64,000 bases of DNA from Patulibacter minatonensis DSM 18081 (GTDB lineage Bacteria; Actinomycetota; Thermoleophilia; Solirubrobacterales; Solirubrobacteraceae). Positions within the stretch are counted from its first letter, which is position 1. The number at the start of each line of letters is the position of its first letter. Position numbers and translations under genes: made by a program. The notes under the pieces are model-generated. The model searched no databases and was not told the DNA's origin. It saw only the letters and a list, made by a program, of their open reading frames with translations. This document shows positions 1 to 8,209 of this stretch, in pieces. Where the stretch lies: the NCBI RefSeq assembly GCF_000519325.1, contig NZ_KI912613.1:4872171-4936170 (forward strand). Direction: 5' to 3'.

Positions 1-243
1 GCCGTCGGCCGCGCCCGACCCGCCGCTGCCGTCCGCGTTCCCCGACCCGGCACCGCCGCCACCGGACGACGAGCTCCCACGCGACCCGGCACCGAAGGAC
101 CCGCCCTTCGACGCCCCCGCCCCGGTCGCCCCACCCGCCCCGTCGCCGGCCGACGCGGAGACCGCCACGCGCGCGGCCATCGCCCCGAGCAGCGCGGCGA
201 CGACGGCCCCGAGGACGAGGCGCACCCAAGGACGATCCAGCAC
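1..243 (-). CDS. N-terminus of a membrane-anchored protein, possibly ComEA (cut by window edge)
   Basis: Reading from a GTG at 243, the first 81 codons are open and run off the window edge. They encode a short N-terminus, one hydrophobic segment (about residues 7-27, rich in Val, Ala, Leu) and then a Gly/Ser/Ala-rich linker. The start is supported by a -10-like hexamer TAGCGT (251-256) seven bases upstream of the GTG, the spacing seen at several other starts here. A single anchor followed by a flexible linker directly downstream of leuS fits ComEA, the DNA-binding competence protein often encoded next to leuS in actinobacteria. The diagnostic helix-hairpin-helix region lies outside the window, so the name is an inference from position and architecture only. 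Confidence 0.4.
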   Translation of the reverse strand, partial: MLDRPWVRLVLGAVVAALLGAMAARVAVSASAGDGAGGATGAGASKGGSFGAGSRGSSSSGGGGAGSGNADGSGGSGAADG

Positions 244-375
244 CCCGACGACGCTACGGCGAGGCGCGTTGCACAGGACCCCGAGAGCGTCGCGGGATCG
301 TTCCGACTTCGCGCGGGCGACCGTGACCCTGCGGCGCTCAGGACCGGGGGCGACGGAGATCGGACGCAGGCGACG

Positions 376-411
376 ACTTCTGCGTTCTCGTCGCAGAGCG
401 ACGCCAACGCA
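376..411. repeat. 36-bp hairpin-forming repeat, copy 1
   Basis: This copy matches 458-493 at 35 of 36 positions. It can fold into a hairpin with outer arms TGCGTT/AACGCA, a 2-nt internal mismatch, inner arms CGTCG/CGACG and a CAGAG loop. The two copies are 82 bp apart in the same orientation. The arrangement resembles a REP-like or regulatory palindrome family; its function is unknown. Confidence 0.75.
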
Positions 412-457
412 TCAACGGACGCGCCTCCCCCGACGATGCCACCCCGCGGAACGGGCC

Positions 458-493
458 ACTTCTGCGTTCTCGTCGCAGAGCGACGCGAACGCA
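458..493. repeat. 36-bp hairpin-forming repeat, copy 2
   Basis: Second copy of the repeat at 376-411. Its single difference extends the outer stem by one pair, giving TGCGTTC/GAACGCA, so this copy is the more perfect hairpin (7 bp + 1 mismatch + 5 bp, CAGAG loop). Confidence 0.75.
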
Positions 494-740
494 CCATCGG
501 CCGGCCCTGCGCCATCAGCGGCGCCCCGTCCTGCCGGCGGGCCCCGCTGCCGTGACTGCGTCGCCCCGAGCGCCGCCGACGACGCCGTCGCCAACGCCGG
601 CGGGCGGCAGACGCCGCCGGATCAGCTCACGCACTCAGGGCCGGACGCCGCCGCCGGTGCCGCCGGGTCAGGTCACGCACCCGGGGCCGTTGCCGCCGCC
701 GGGGCGGCGGGTGCCGCCGCCGACGCGGCCGGCCGGACGC

Positions 741-3503
741 CTACCGCACCACCACGTTGACGAGCTTCCCCGGGACGACGATCACCTTCACGACCGTCTT
801 GCCCTCGAGGAACGGCTGCAGCTTCTCGCGGCCGAGCGCCAAGGACTCGAGCTCGTCCTTCGACGCGCCGGTCGGGGCCATCACGCGGTCGCGGACCTTG
901 CCCTGGACCTGGACGACGAGCTCGAACTCGTCGCGCTCCAGGTAGCGCTGCTCGGCCTCGGGCCACGGCTGCTCCCAGACCCGGGTGCCCGTCAGGCGCT
1001 CGTAGGCCTCGGCGGTCAGGTGCGGCGCGAACGGCTGCAGGAGCGTGTTGGCGGTGGTCAGCGCGAAGCGGATCGCGGCCCAGGCCTCGGCGTCGGCGAT
1101 CAGCGCGGCGTCGGTGTCCGCGGCCGTCGGGGAGACCGCGGCGTACCCGTCGCCCGCGCCGTCCGCGGCATCCCCCGCGTCGTTCGCGTTCGCGCCCTCG
1201 CGCGACGCCGCCCGCGCGGCGGCCGCCGTCGAAGCGCCCTCCGCGACGGCGTTCCGCCGCGACGACACCGCGTTGACGAGCTCCATCACCGCGGAGATCG
1301 CCGTGTTGAACGCGAAACGGCCGTCGAGGTCCTGCGTGACCTTGTCGATCGCCCAGTGCGCCTTGCGGACGAGCTCGAGGTCGTCGCCCTCGGGGGACTC
1401 CGGGGCCAGGATCCCCGCCACCACGGTGTTCGGCTCGGTCGCCGCGACGCCGGGATCGCGGTCGCCGGCGGCCTCGTCGCCCGGCCGTGCCGCGCCACGC
1501 ACGCCCGACGACCCGCCGACGCGCTCGGCGGCCTCGGCCGACAGCCGCCACAGGCGACCGAGGAACCGCGAGACGCCCTCGACGCCCTCGTCGGACCAGT
1601 CGGCGTCCTGGTCCGGCGGGCCCATGAAGCAGACGTACGTGCGCGCGGTGTCGACGCCGTAGCGGTCGATGATCGCCCGCGGCGCGACGACGTTCCCCTT
1701 GGACTTGGACATCTTCGCCCCGTCCTTGGTGATCATCCCCTGCGTGAACAGGTTCTGGAACGGCTCGTTCACGTCCAGGACGCCGAGGTCCGTGAGCGCC
1801 TTGCAGAAGAAGCGCGCGTAGAGCAGGTGCAGGATGGCGTGCTCGACGCCGCCGATGTACTGGTCGACCGGCATCCACCGGTTCGTGACCTTCGGGTCGA
1901 ACGGGGCGTCCGTGTTCAGCGCGTCGGTGTAGCGCAGGAAGTACCAGGACGAGTCGACGAAGGTGTCGAGCGTGTCGGTCTCGCGCTTGGCCGGGCCGCC
2001 GCAGGTCGGGCAGGTCGTGTTGACCCAGTCCTCGGCCGCAGCCAGGGGCGACCTGCCCTTCGGCTTGTAGTCCTCGACGTCGGGCAGGACGACCGGCAGC
2101 TGGTCCTCGGGCACCGGCACCATGCCGTGCTCGGGGCAGTGGATCACGGGGATCGGGCAGCCCCAGTAGCGCTGGCGCGAGACGAGCCAGTCGCGCAGGC
2201 GGAAGTTGATGGCCTCCTCGCCCTTACCCTCGCTCTTCAGCCAGTCGTTCATCGCCGCGAGCGCCTCGCGGTTGTGGCGCCCGTCGAAGTCGGGGTGCGA
2301 GTCGACGACCGGGCCGTCGCCGATGTAGGGCAGCGCCTCGGGCGACAGCTCCCACGCGGCGTCGTCGCCGAGATGCGAGTCGGGCGCGCCCTCGTTGGCA
2401 CCCTGAATGACGCGCTTGACCGGCAGCTCGTACGCCTGCGCGAAGTCGAAGTCGCGCTGGTCGTGGCCGGGGACGGCCATGATCGCGCCGGTGCCGTAGT
2501 CCATGAGGACGTAGTCGGCGACGTACATCGGCAGCCGGTCGCCGTTGACCGGATTGATGACGTGCCGGCCCAGCGGAACGCCGGTCTTCTCCTTGTCGGC
2601 CGCGCCGCGCTCGGTGCGCTCGGCGGTCAGCGCCTTCTGGACGTAGGCCCGGACGTCGGCCTCCTGCGGCGTGCCGGCGACCAGCGCCTCGACGTCCGGG
2701 TGCTCGGGGGCGAGCACGAAGAACGTCGCACCGAACAGCGTGTCCGGGCGCGTCGTGAAGACCTCGTAGTCGTCGCCCGTCTCCTCGCAGCGGAACGACA
2801 CGCGCGCGCCGGCCGAGCGGCCGATCCAGTTGCGCTGCATCGTCTTGACGTGCTCGGGCCACTGGATCGTGTCGAGGTCATCGATCAGCCGCTGGGCGTA
2901 GTCGGTGATCTTCAGGAACCACTGCTCGAGCTGGCGGATCTCGACCAGCGCGCCGGACCGCTCGCCGCGACCGTCGATGACCTGCTCGTTGGCGAGCACC
3001 GACTCCTCGACCGGGTCCCAGTTGACCGCGGCGCTGCGGCGCTCGACCAGCCCGCCGGCGAGCAGCTTCAGGAACAGCCACTGCGTCCAGCGGTAGTACT
3101 CGGGGCGGTGGGTGGCGAGCTCGCGCGACCAGTCGATCGACACGCCCCAGTCGCGGAACTGGCGCTGGAACGACGCGATCGACGCCTCCGTCGCGTCCCG
3201 CGGGTGCTGGCCGGTCTTGATCGCGTTGTTCTCCGCCGGCAGGCCGAACGCGTCGTAGCCCAGTGGGTGCAGGACGGTCTTGCCCTGGCGGCGCTTGAAG
3301 TGCGCGACCGCGTCACCGATCGAGTAGTTCTTCAGGTGCCCGACGTGCGGCTCGCCCGACGGGTACGGCAGCATCTCCAGCACGTACACCGGGTCGACGG
3401 CTGGATCGTCCAGCACCGCGTCGTCGACCTCCCAGGTCTTCTCCTCCGCCCACACCGCCTGCCAGCGGGGCTCGATCTCCTGAGGGTCGTAACGGTGCTC
3501 CAT
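741..3503 (-). CDS. leuS: leucyl-tRNA synthetase
   Basis: A class I aminoacyl-tRNA synthetase of 920 residues that charges tRNA-Leu in the cytoplasm. The HIGH signature appears as HVGH at residues 53-56 and the KMSKS loop at 597-601. The region between them holds the connective-polypeptide editing domain, and the conserved C-terminal domain ends in a Val-rich strand. The ATG at 3503 is preceded by GGTGGG at a suitable distance; longer upstream reading is rejected because the family N-terminus starts here. Two Ala/Gly/Asp/Glu-rich insertions of about 40 and 50 residues (near bases 1430-1545 and 1085-1265) interrupt the helical anticodon-binding region and explain a length above that of many bacterial LeuS proteins. 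Confidence 0.98.
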   Translation of the reverse strand: MEHRYDPQEIEPRWQAVWAEEKTWEVDDAVLDDPAVDPVYVLEMLPYPSGEPHVGHLKNYSIGDAVAHFKRRQGKTVLHPLGYDAFGLPAENNAIKTGQHPRDATEASIASFQRQFRDWGVSIDWSRELATHRPEYYRWTQWLFLKLLAGGLVERRSAAVNWDPVEESVLANEQVIDGRGERSGALVEIRQLEQWFLKITDYAQRLIDDLDTIQWPEHVKTMQRNWIGRSAGARVSFRCEETGDDYEVFTTRPDTLFGATFFVLAPEHPDVEALVAGTPQEADVRAYVQKALTAERTERGAADKEKTGVPLGRHVINPVNGDRLPMYVADYVLMDYGTGAIMAVPGHDQRDFDFAQAYELPVKRVIQGANEGAPDSHLGDDAAWELSPEALPYIGDGPVVDSHPDFDGRHNREALAAMNDWLKSEGKGEEAINFRLRDWLVSRQRYWGCPIPVIHCPEHGMVPVPEDQLPVVLPDVEDYKPKGRSPLAAAEDWVNTTCPTCGGPAKRETDTLDTFVDSSWYFLRYTDALNTDAPFDPKVTNRWMPVDQYIGGVEHAILHLLYARFFCKALTDLGVLDVNEPFQNLFTQGMITKDGAKMSKSKGNVVAPRAIIDRYGVDTARTYVCFMGPPDQDADWSDEGVEGVSRFLGRLWRLSAEAAERVGGSSGVRGAARPGDEAAGDRDPGVAATEPNTVVAGILAPESPEGDDLELVRKAHWAIDKVTQDLDGRFAFNTAISAVMELVNAVSSRRNAVAEGASTAAAARAASREGANANDAGDAADGAGDGYAAVSPTAADTDAALIADAEAWAAIRFALTTANTLLQPFAPHLTAEAYERLTGTRVWEQPWPEAEQRYLERDEFELVVQVQGKVRDRVMAPTGASKDELESLALGREKLQPFLEGKTVVKVIVVPGKLVNVVVR

Positions 3504-3691
3504 GCGCGACCCACCATGGTACGGGGGCGCGCGGGACGGGCCCCGCACGGTCGGGGCGCCCTCGCGGTTCGTGCCCGCGCGGTCGGGGCCTCGCTTCCCC
3601 CCGGTTCGTGCCCGAGAGGCCGAGTCTTCCGACGCCACTCGTGGCCGCGTGGCCGAGCAGCCCGATGCGGTTCGGGCCCCGCGCCCTGTCC

Positions 3692-4042
3692 CTACGACGC
3701 GACCTGCAGGCGCACCACGCGGGACCCGGAGGCGCAGCGCACACCCGTCCACCGGATGTAGCTCGGCGCGTCGCCGGCCCGCGTCCCGGTCACGCGGCAC
3801 CGCCACCGCCGGCCGCCGGAGGTGAAGCTCCGCCGGATCCGCCCGTCGCTGCGCCGGACCGCTCGCACGGCGACGCGGCGCGCCGTCACGCACGTGACGC
3901 CGGAGGCCCGGACCTCGAGGACGCCGTTCCCGTTCCCGGCGGCGTCGACCGGCGGGGCGCAGGAGACGGCGTCGGCCGACGCCGGCGCCGCCGCGGCGAG
4001 CAGCACGGCCAGGGCCATCACGACGATCGGGAGCCGGCGCAC
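3692..4042 (-). CDS. small secreted protein of unknown function
   Basis: The 116-residue product has a classic signal peptide (Arg-Arg, a run of Val/Ala/Leu, cleavage near the Ala-Ser-Ala-Asp at about residue 24) and a mature part with four cysteines that could form two disulfides. It starts at a GTG with a TAGGCT hexamer (4049-4054) exactly six bases upstream, which suggests a leaderless transcript and supports this start. It is transcribed in the same direction as leuS, about 190 bp upstream of it, and diverges from the coiled-coil gene at 4146. No recognisable enzymatic motif is present. Confidence 0.7.
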   Translation of the reverse strand: MRRLPIVVMALAVLLAAAAPASADAVSCAPPVDAAGNGNGVLEVRASGVTCVTARRVAVRAVRRSDGRIRRSFTSGGRRWRCRVTGTRAGDAPSYIRWTGVRCASGSRVVRLQVAS

Positions 4043-4145
4043 CGCCCGAGCCTAGCGGGGCCCTCGGGGCGTGCCCGTACGGCGTAGCCGTCCCCGGACC
4101 ACCCCGTGCGACCGGACGCCGGTCGGTCTGGGAGGGTAGGCGGCG

Positions 4146-5471
4146 ATGGCGGGAGCCCCCCGACCGCGCGAGCCGCGGCCCGATGACGACCTGGCCTGGC
4201 TGCCCCGCCGAGATGCACCCGCAGGGGACCAGGTCGCGCGGATCGTGCGCGCTGCGGAGGAGACCGCCGAGACCCTCCGCAACGACGCCGTCCGTGCCGC
4301 CGCCGCCCGTGTCCAGCAGGCGGAGGAGCGCGCCGACGCACGGATCGCCGAGGCCGAGCGCGCCGCCCGCATGCGCGTCGAGGCCGCCGAGGCGGAGGCC
4401 CGCGACCTCCTCGACGACGCCACCGCGTCGGCCGAGCGCCTGCTGGCCGACGAGCGCGCCCGGATCGCCGAGGAGCGCGCGCTCGCGCTGCAGGAGGCCG
4501 CCGACCGCGCCGAGGAGCTCCATGCGAAGGCCGTGCAGGAGGGCGAGGAGCGGCTCCGCGAGGCCGAGCGCGAGGCCGACCGGCTGGAGACCGACGCCCG
4601 GCTCGCGGTCAGCGAGGAGCGTTCCCGCGCGGACCAGGCGTCCACCGAGGTCACCCGCCTGGCCACCGAGCACGCGAAGGCGGTCCTCGAGCAGGCGAAG
4701 GCCGAGGCCTCCCGCCGGCTCCAGGAGGCCGACGACGCCGCGCACCGCCTGCGCGACAGCGCCGAGGACAACGCCCGCGCCGTCGAGGCCGCCGCCCGCG
4801 CCACCCGCGAGGAGGCGGTCCGCCTGGCCGCCGCGACGGAGGAGGAGGTCCACCAGCGCTCTTCCGCGTCCCTGCGCAAGGCCCGCGAGGTCGCCCGTCA
4901 CGTCCTCCAGGAGGGCGAGACCCTGGCCCAGGACCTCCGCGAGCTCGGCCGCTCCCTGGACGTCAACGCGAAGATCCTTCTCGACGACGTCCGCGCCAGT
5001 CACGCCGCTCTGATCGGTGCCCTGGACCGCGTCACCCCGAACGCCGGGGACCGGTCCGGCCGCACGCCGGCGAGGGCCCCGCAGGGCTACGACAAGAGCG
5101 AGTTCCGGCTCCCGCCGGGCGGGGGCGTGCCGGTCCGGCGGATCGGGTCGGAGGCCGGGCGGGACGACCGCGACGGCGCGTCGGACGACCGGCGCGGGGA
5201 CACCGACGGCGAGGGGCTCCCGTTCACCCGCGGCGACGGCGGCCCGCGCGCGCCGACACGGCGAGCGGACACCGGGATCTCGGGGTCCGGCGGGCGCAGC
5301 GACGCGGGTGGCGCGTCGGGCGCGAGGCGGGGCGAGACGAGCGGCGCATTGAGGCGAGGCGACGGCGGACGCGGCCCCGTCCGCGACCGCGAGTCGGGCG
5401 CCCGCCGCCCGCGCGAGGACAACGGTCCGAACCGGCCGCTGGAACCGCCGGAGTTCCTGCGGCAGGACTGA
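4146..5471 (+). CDS. long coiled-coil protein with disordered C-terminus
   Basis: The 441-residue product has a short charged N-terminus, then a nearly uninterrupted Ala/Glu/Arg-rich heptad region over about residues 25-270 that predicts a long coiled coil, followed by a Gly/Arg/Asp-rich tail. The pattern resembles DivIVA-type scaffolds or the dimerisation arm of ATP-synthase subunit b, but no DivIVA membrane-binding N-terminus or transmembrane helix is visible. The ATG follows GGAGG at a plausible distance. It is convergent with the AIM24 gene, with a 3-bp gap between stops. A cytoskeletal or cell-pole scaffold role is possible but not shown. Confidence 0.8.
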   Translation: MAGAPRPREPRPDDDLAWLPRRDAPAGDQVARIVRAAEETAETLRNDAVRAAAARVQQAEERADARIAEAERAARMRVEAAEAEARDLLDDATASAERLLADERARIAEERALALQEAADRAEELHAKAVQEGEERLREAEREADRLETDARLAVSEERSRADQASTEVTRLATEHAKAVLEQAKAEASRRLQEADDAAHRLRDSAEDNARAVEAAARATREEAVRLAAATEEEVHQRSSASLRKAREVARHVLQEGETLAQDLRELGRSLDVNAKILLDDVRASHAALIGALDRVTPNAGDRSGRTPARAPQGYDKSEFRLPPGGGVPVRRIGSEAGRDDRDGASDDRRGDTDGEGLPFTRGDGGPRAPTRRADTGISGSGGRSDAGGASGARRGETSGALRRGDGGRGPVRDRESGARRPREDNGPNRPLEPPEFLRQD

Positions 5472-5474
5472 GCG

Positions 5475-6251
5475 TCAGCCGAGCAGCTCCTCGATGACGT
5501 CTCCCGCGCCGTCCTTCTTCGGGAGGATCGGTCCCTCGCTCGGCTGGACGATCGCGACGCCGTCGCCCGCGAGGCGCAGCTGGAACATCTCGCCGGAGCC
5601 GCCCTTGAGGAACGACTTCGCGCTCTCGGACCTCGTGATTGAGGTCGTGAGCCCGGCCGACCAGCCGACGATCGCGTGGGTGTCGACGGACAAGGGTGCG
5701 TCCGGGGTCACGGGGATCACCATCGGCTGCCCGTCAGCGGTGATCGCCACCGAGCCGTCGCCGCCGAACGTGCTGGCGAACAGCCCACCCCCGGCCATTC
5801 CGGCGCCCTTGACCCGGGTGATCTCGTAGGTCACGCCGGCGTCGAACGCGAGCACGCACCGCCCCGCCACCGCGAGCCCGGCGTCGGCCGAGACGGGCAG
5901 GACGGCGACGTGCTTCGCGAGCTCCGCGAACCAGATCTCACCCCGACCGGCGACCTCCATCAGCGGCAGCCCCTCGCCGGTCACCGCCCGCTTGAGCAGC
6001 TTCTTCACGCCCTGCCCCTTGGTCGCGATCGTCAGGTCTCCGCGGTAGGCGACCATCGCACCCTGACGCGCCATCAGCGCCCCGTCGACCGTCGCCCGGA
6101 CGCAGTGCTGGTTCTCGACGGTCATGCCGGGGGCGGACGAGGTGCGGACCAGGGACCGGGTGAGGAAGTCCGCACCGGTCCCGGACGACTGCCCGCCCGC
6201 GTCGGCTGCCGCCGTCGTCATCGGTCCGAAGAGCGCGCGTTCCAACACCAT
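5475..6251 (-). CDS. AIM24 family protein
   Basis: The 258-residue product belongs to the AIM24/DUF124 beta-sandwich family. Features include the conserved core around 'VENQHCVRATVDG', alternating beta strands and Gly-rich turns, and the 'GEGLPLMEVAGRGEIWFAE' stretch typical of the family. The fungal namesake is needed for mitochondrial inner-membrane organisation; the bacterial role is unknown. I choose the ATG at 6251 over the internal ATG at residue 11 because a TAGGTT hexamer (6258-6263) lies exactly six bases upstream, pointing to a leaderless message. It is divergent from tRNA-Ala. Confidence 0.88.
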   Translation of the reverse strand: MVLERALFGPMTTAAADAGGQSSGTGADFLTRSLVRTSSAPGMTVENQHCVRATVDGALMARQGAMVAYRGDLTIATKGQGVKKLLKRAVTGEGLPLMEVAGRGEIWFAELAKHVAVLPVSADAGLAVAGRCVLAFDAGVTYEITRVKGAGMAGGGLFASTFGGDGSVAITADGQPMVIPVTPDAPLSVDTHAIVGWSAGLTTSITRSESAKSFLKGGSGEMFQLRLAGDGVAIVQPSEGPILPKKDGAGDVIEELLG

Positions 6252-6424
6252 GACCCGAACCTACGACCGGTCGGGCTCGCCGCCATCGGCCACGAGCAGG
6301 TCGTTCAACCGACTTTCGGCCACCGCGGGAGACCGGTACACCGCCGAAGGTCGGGGGTCCTCTTCCCGACCGCCCGCCACCCGCCCGACGCCCGGCCGCA
6401 CGACGCCCGGAACACCGCCCGTGG

Positions 6425-6430
6425 TACCTT
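6425..6430 (+). promoter_or_regulatory. -10-like hexamer for tRNA-Ala
   Basis: TACCTT lies 12 bases before the first base of the tRNA, at a normal distance for a -10 element. No clear -35 is seen. Confidence 0.4.
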
Positions 6431-6442
6431 GCTCGTCGCGCT

Positions 6443-6515
6443 GGGGCTATAGCTCAGCTGGAAGAGCGCCTGCATGGCATGCAGGAGGTCGACGGTTCGA
6501 GCCCGTCTAGCTCCA
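6443..6515 (+). tRNA. tRNA-Ala (anticodon GGC)
   Basis: The 73-nt sequence folds into a standard cloverleaf. The acceptor arms GGGGCTA and TAGCTCC pair, the D arm is GCTC/GAGC, the anticodon stem is CCTGC/GCAGG with loop ATGGCAT (anticodon GGC at 6476-6478), and the T arm contains GGTTCGAGCC. The discriminator is A and CCA is not encoded. A strong hairpin terminator follows. Confidence 0.97.
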
Positions 6516-6533
6516 CCTCAGCGACACCACCGG

Positions 6534-6562
6534 AACCCCCGTCACCGACGGGGGTTTCCTCG
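6534..6562 (+). terminator. intrinsic terminator after tRNA-Ala
   Basis: A perfect 10-bp stem AACCCCCGTC / GACGGGGGTT with an ACC loop is followed by a T-rich run (tttcctcgtt). It starts 19 bases after the tRNA end. Confidence 0.9.
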
Positions 6563-6636
6563 TTCTAGAGGCAAATCAGGCGGCCCGTCGGAGGTATCGC
6601 CAACGCAGGGCGTAGTACGAGGGCGTAGTGCGTCGT

Positions 6637-6954
6637 TCAAGGCCGCTTCGGGTCGACGAGGACGAGCCGGCCGTCCGGCAGCCGGTAGACCTGGCCGACC
6701 GGCTCACCGCGACCGGTGACCCGCGAGGGCGAGGACGGGGTGCTCAGCGTGCGTTCGGTCGGGGTCGGCGAGCGTTCCGAGGTCCGGGTCCGCGGCACGA
6801 TCCTCCCGTCGTCGTCCATCGCGAGACTGAGACCCGCGACGAGGAAGGCGACCGCCAGGACGAGGCCGAGGTCGAACAGGTTGACGAGCCCGTCCAGCGG
6901 GTCGCCCGTGTCGCTGTCGACGCCGCCGTGGCGTCCGAGGCCGATGCGGCTCAT
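6637..6954 (-). CDS. DUF2149 family protein
   Basis: The 105-residue product has an N-terminus with 'DPLDGLVNLFDLGLVLAVAF', one transmembrane helix (about residues 28-47) and a C-terminal segment ending in a 'YRLPDGRLVLVD' strand, the hallmarks of DUF2149. Topologically this mimics ExbD/TolR: a short cytoplasmic end, one helix, then an extracytoplasmic domain. It is the last gene of the riboswitch-controlled operon and its ATG overlaps the stop of the ExbB-like gene (ATGA), so the two are probably made as a pair. DUF2149 is known mostly from neighbourhoods with MotA/TolQ/ExbB proteins and cobalt/cobalamin genes; the biochemical role is not established. Confidence 0.85.
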   Translation of the reverse strand: MSRIGLGRHGGVDSDTGDPLDGLVNLFDLGLVLAVAFLVAGLSLAMDDDGRIVPRTRTSERSPTPTERTLSTPSSPSRVTGRGEPVGQVYRLPDGRLVLVDPKRP

Positions 6955-7577
6955 CGGCCTGTCGCCTCGCCGCTGGTTCGGGCGGCACGCTCGAGCGCGG
7001 CGAGGTCCTCGGTGGCGATCCGGGTGCGCACCAGCGTGAGCGCGAACGCCGCGGTGCCGACGAGGATGCCGATGACCGTGGCGGCGAACGCGGTGCGGAG
7101 GTCGCCGGCGAGCGCGGCGACGTCGCCGCGGCCGAGGGCCGCGATGCCGGGACCGAGCGGGATCAGCGTGCCCATCAGGCCGACGGCGGGACCGGCGCGG
7201 ACGAGCATCCTGGTCCGGTCGAGGCGTCGCTGGACGCCCAGCTCGTAGTCGGCGAGGGCGTCCTCGACGGCCTCGGGACGACCGGTGGCCCGGGCCTCGG
7301 CCATGTCGCGGATCGCCCGCTCGGTCAGGGCACCCGGGGCGGCGCGCGCGATCTCCGGGGCCCGGCCCGGGTCGGCGAGGGCGCCAGCGGCGACGGCGAG
7401 CAGCCGCGGACGGGCAGGCCGCAGGCGCCGGGCGGCCTCGGCGGCGGCGCGGCCCAGCTCGAGGATGAGCAGGAGCCCGAGTGCGAGGGCGAGCACGTGG
7501 ACCGGCGTCTGCAGCGCGGAAGCGACGTCGGTGAGCGCGTCGGTGACGACGTCGGCAAGCGGCGCGGCGGGGGTCAT
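6951..7577 (-). CDS. MotA/TolQ/ExbB-like membrane protein
   Basis: The 208-residue product has an N-terminal transmembrane helix (about residues 24-42), a long charged cytoplasmic helical region and two C-terminal helices containing the family pattern 'AGPAVGLMGTLIPLGPGIAAL' and 'AFAATVIGILVGTAAFAL'. This matches the proton-channel core of ExbB/TolQ/MotA proteins, which use the proton-motive force to drive a partner. Its ATG overlaps the stop of the upstream EcfS gene and its stop overlaps the DUF2149 start. Finding an ExbB-like motor inside an ECF transporter operon is unusual, because ECF uptake is normally powered by ATP alone. Confidence 0.85.
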   Translation of the reverse strand: MTPAAPLADVVTDALTDVASALQTPVHVLALALGLLLILELGRAAAEAARRLRPARPRLLAVAAGALADPGRAPEIARAAPGALTERAIRDMAEARATGRPEAVEDALADYELGVQRRLDRTRMLVRAGPAVGLMGTLIPLGPGIAALGRGDVAALAGDLRTAFAATVIGILVGTAAFALTLVRTRIATEDLAALERAARTSGEATGR

Positions 7578-8209
7578 ACGGGGCTCCGAGGTGGGATGAC
7601 GGCGGGTTCGAAACGCCCTTCGCGGCGGGCACGGGACCGGCGGATCGCGACGAGCATGGCCGGCCCGAACGCGAGCGCGAACGCGACGTTGCCGGCGGCG
7701 TGCGCGCCGTCGAACGGGGCCGACGAGGCCGCGACGGCGACGAGCTCGCCGGTCCCTGCGCCGGTCGCGCCGAGCCAGACCGAGACGTTCATGATGGTTC
7801 CGAAGACGAGGCCCGCGAGACCGCAGACGACGGCGAGGGTCAAGCGGCCGACGTGGTCGCGGACCAGCAGCCCCAGTCCGGCGCCGAGCAGTCCGCAGCA
7901 CCCCCAGGCGAGCATCTGCCAGGCGGTCCATGGCCCTTGGCCGAAGGCGACGTTCGAGACGACCGCGGCGACCGCCCCGACGGCGAACCCGGGAGCGGCA
8001 CCGAGTGCGAGACCGGCGAGGACGACGACGTCGGTCGTGGGCTGCACGTTCGGCACCGGCGCCAGCGCGAGCCGGCCTACGGCAGCGAGCGCGGCCAGCG
8101 TCGCGACGAGGGCGAGGACGCGGGAGGGCGGACGCGTGCGCTCGTACCACCAGGCCATCAGGACGAGCGCGAGGACCACCAGCGCGGTCGCGGGGAGCGT
8201 CGGGCTCAC
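7574..8209 (-). CDS. ECF transporter substrate-binding (S) component, probably cobalamin-type
   Basis: The 211-residue hydrophobic protein has about six transmembrane helices. It carries the 'PNVQPTTDVVVLAGLALG' and 'GAVAAVVSNVAFGQGPWTAWQMLAWG' segments typical of ECF S components of the cobalamin/CbrT-like type. It would bind substrate in the membrane and dock onto the EcfT/EcfA module encoded just upstream. Translation starts at a GTG that overlaps the stop of the ATPase gene (GTGA), and its stop overlaps the ExbB-like ATG. Cobalamin specificity is inferred from the riboswitch and the DUF4430/toroid genes rather than from binding residues. Confidence 0.82.
   Translation of the reverse strand: MSPTLPATALVVLALVLMAWWYERTRPPSRVLALVATLAALAAVGRLALAPVPNVQPTTDVVVLAGLALGAAPGFAVGAVAAVVSNVAFGQGPWTAWQMLAWGCCGLLGAGLGLLVRDHVGRLTLAVVCGLAGLVFGTIMNVSVWLGATGAGTGELVAVAASSAPFDGAHAAGNVAFALAFGPAMLVAIRRSRARREGRFEPAVIPPRSPV

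Larger units (their letters stand above)
244..740. other. intergenic region between leuS and the next gene
   Basis: No convincing gene is seen in these 497 bases: the open frames are Arg/Pro/Ala-rich and lack family resemblance. It contains the -10-like TAGCGT (251-256) of the downstream gene and two copies of a 36-bp hairpin-forming repeat (376-411 and 458-493). Near 697-720 a GC-rich inverted repeat on the minus strand (GGCGGCG/CGCCGCC) could help end leuS transcription but lacks a T-run. Confidence 0.6.

Noticed and set aside
269-760. 163-codon open frame on plus strand
   Set aside because: Arg/Pro/Ala-rich translation without family resemblance; it spans the two hairpin repeats and the end of leuS.
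552-3761. 1069-codon open frame on plus strand opposite leuS
   Set aside because: Antisense shadow of leuS; long stop-free antisense frames are expected at this GC content.
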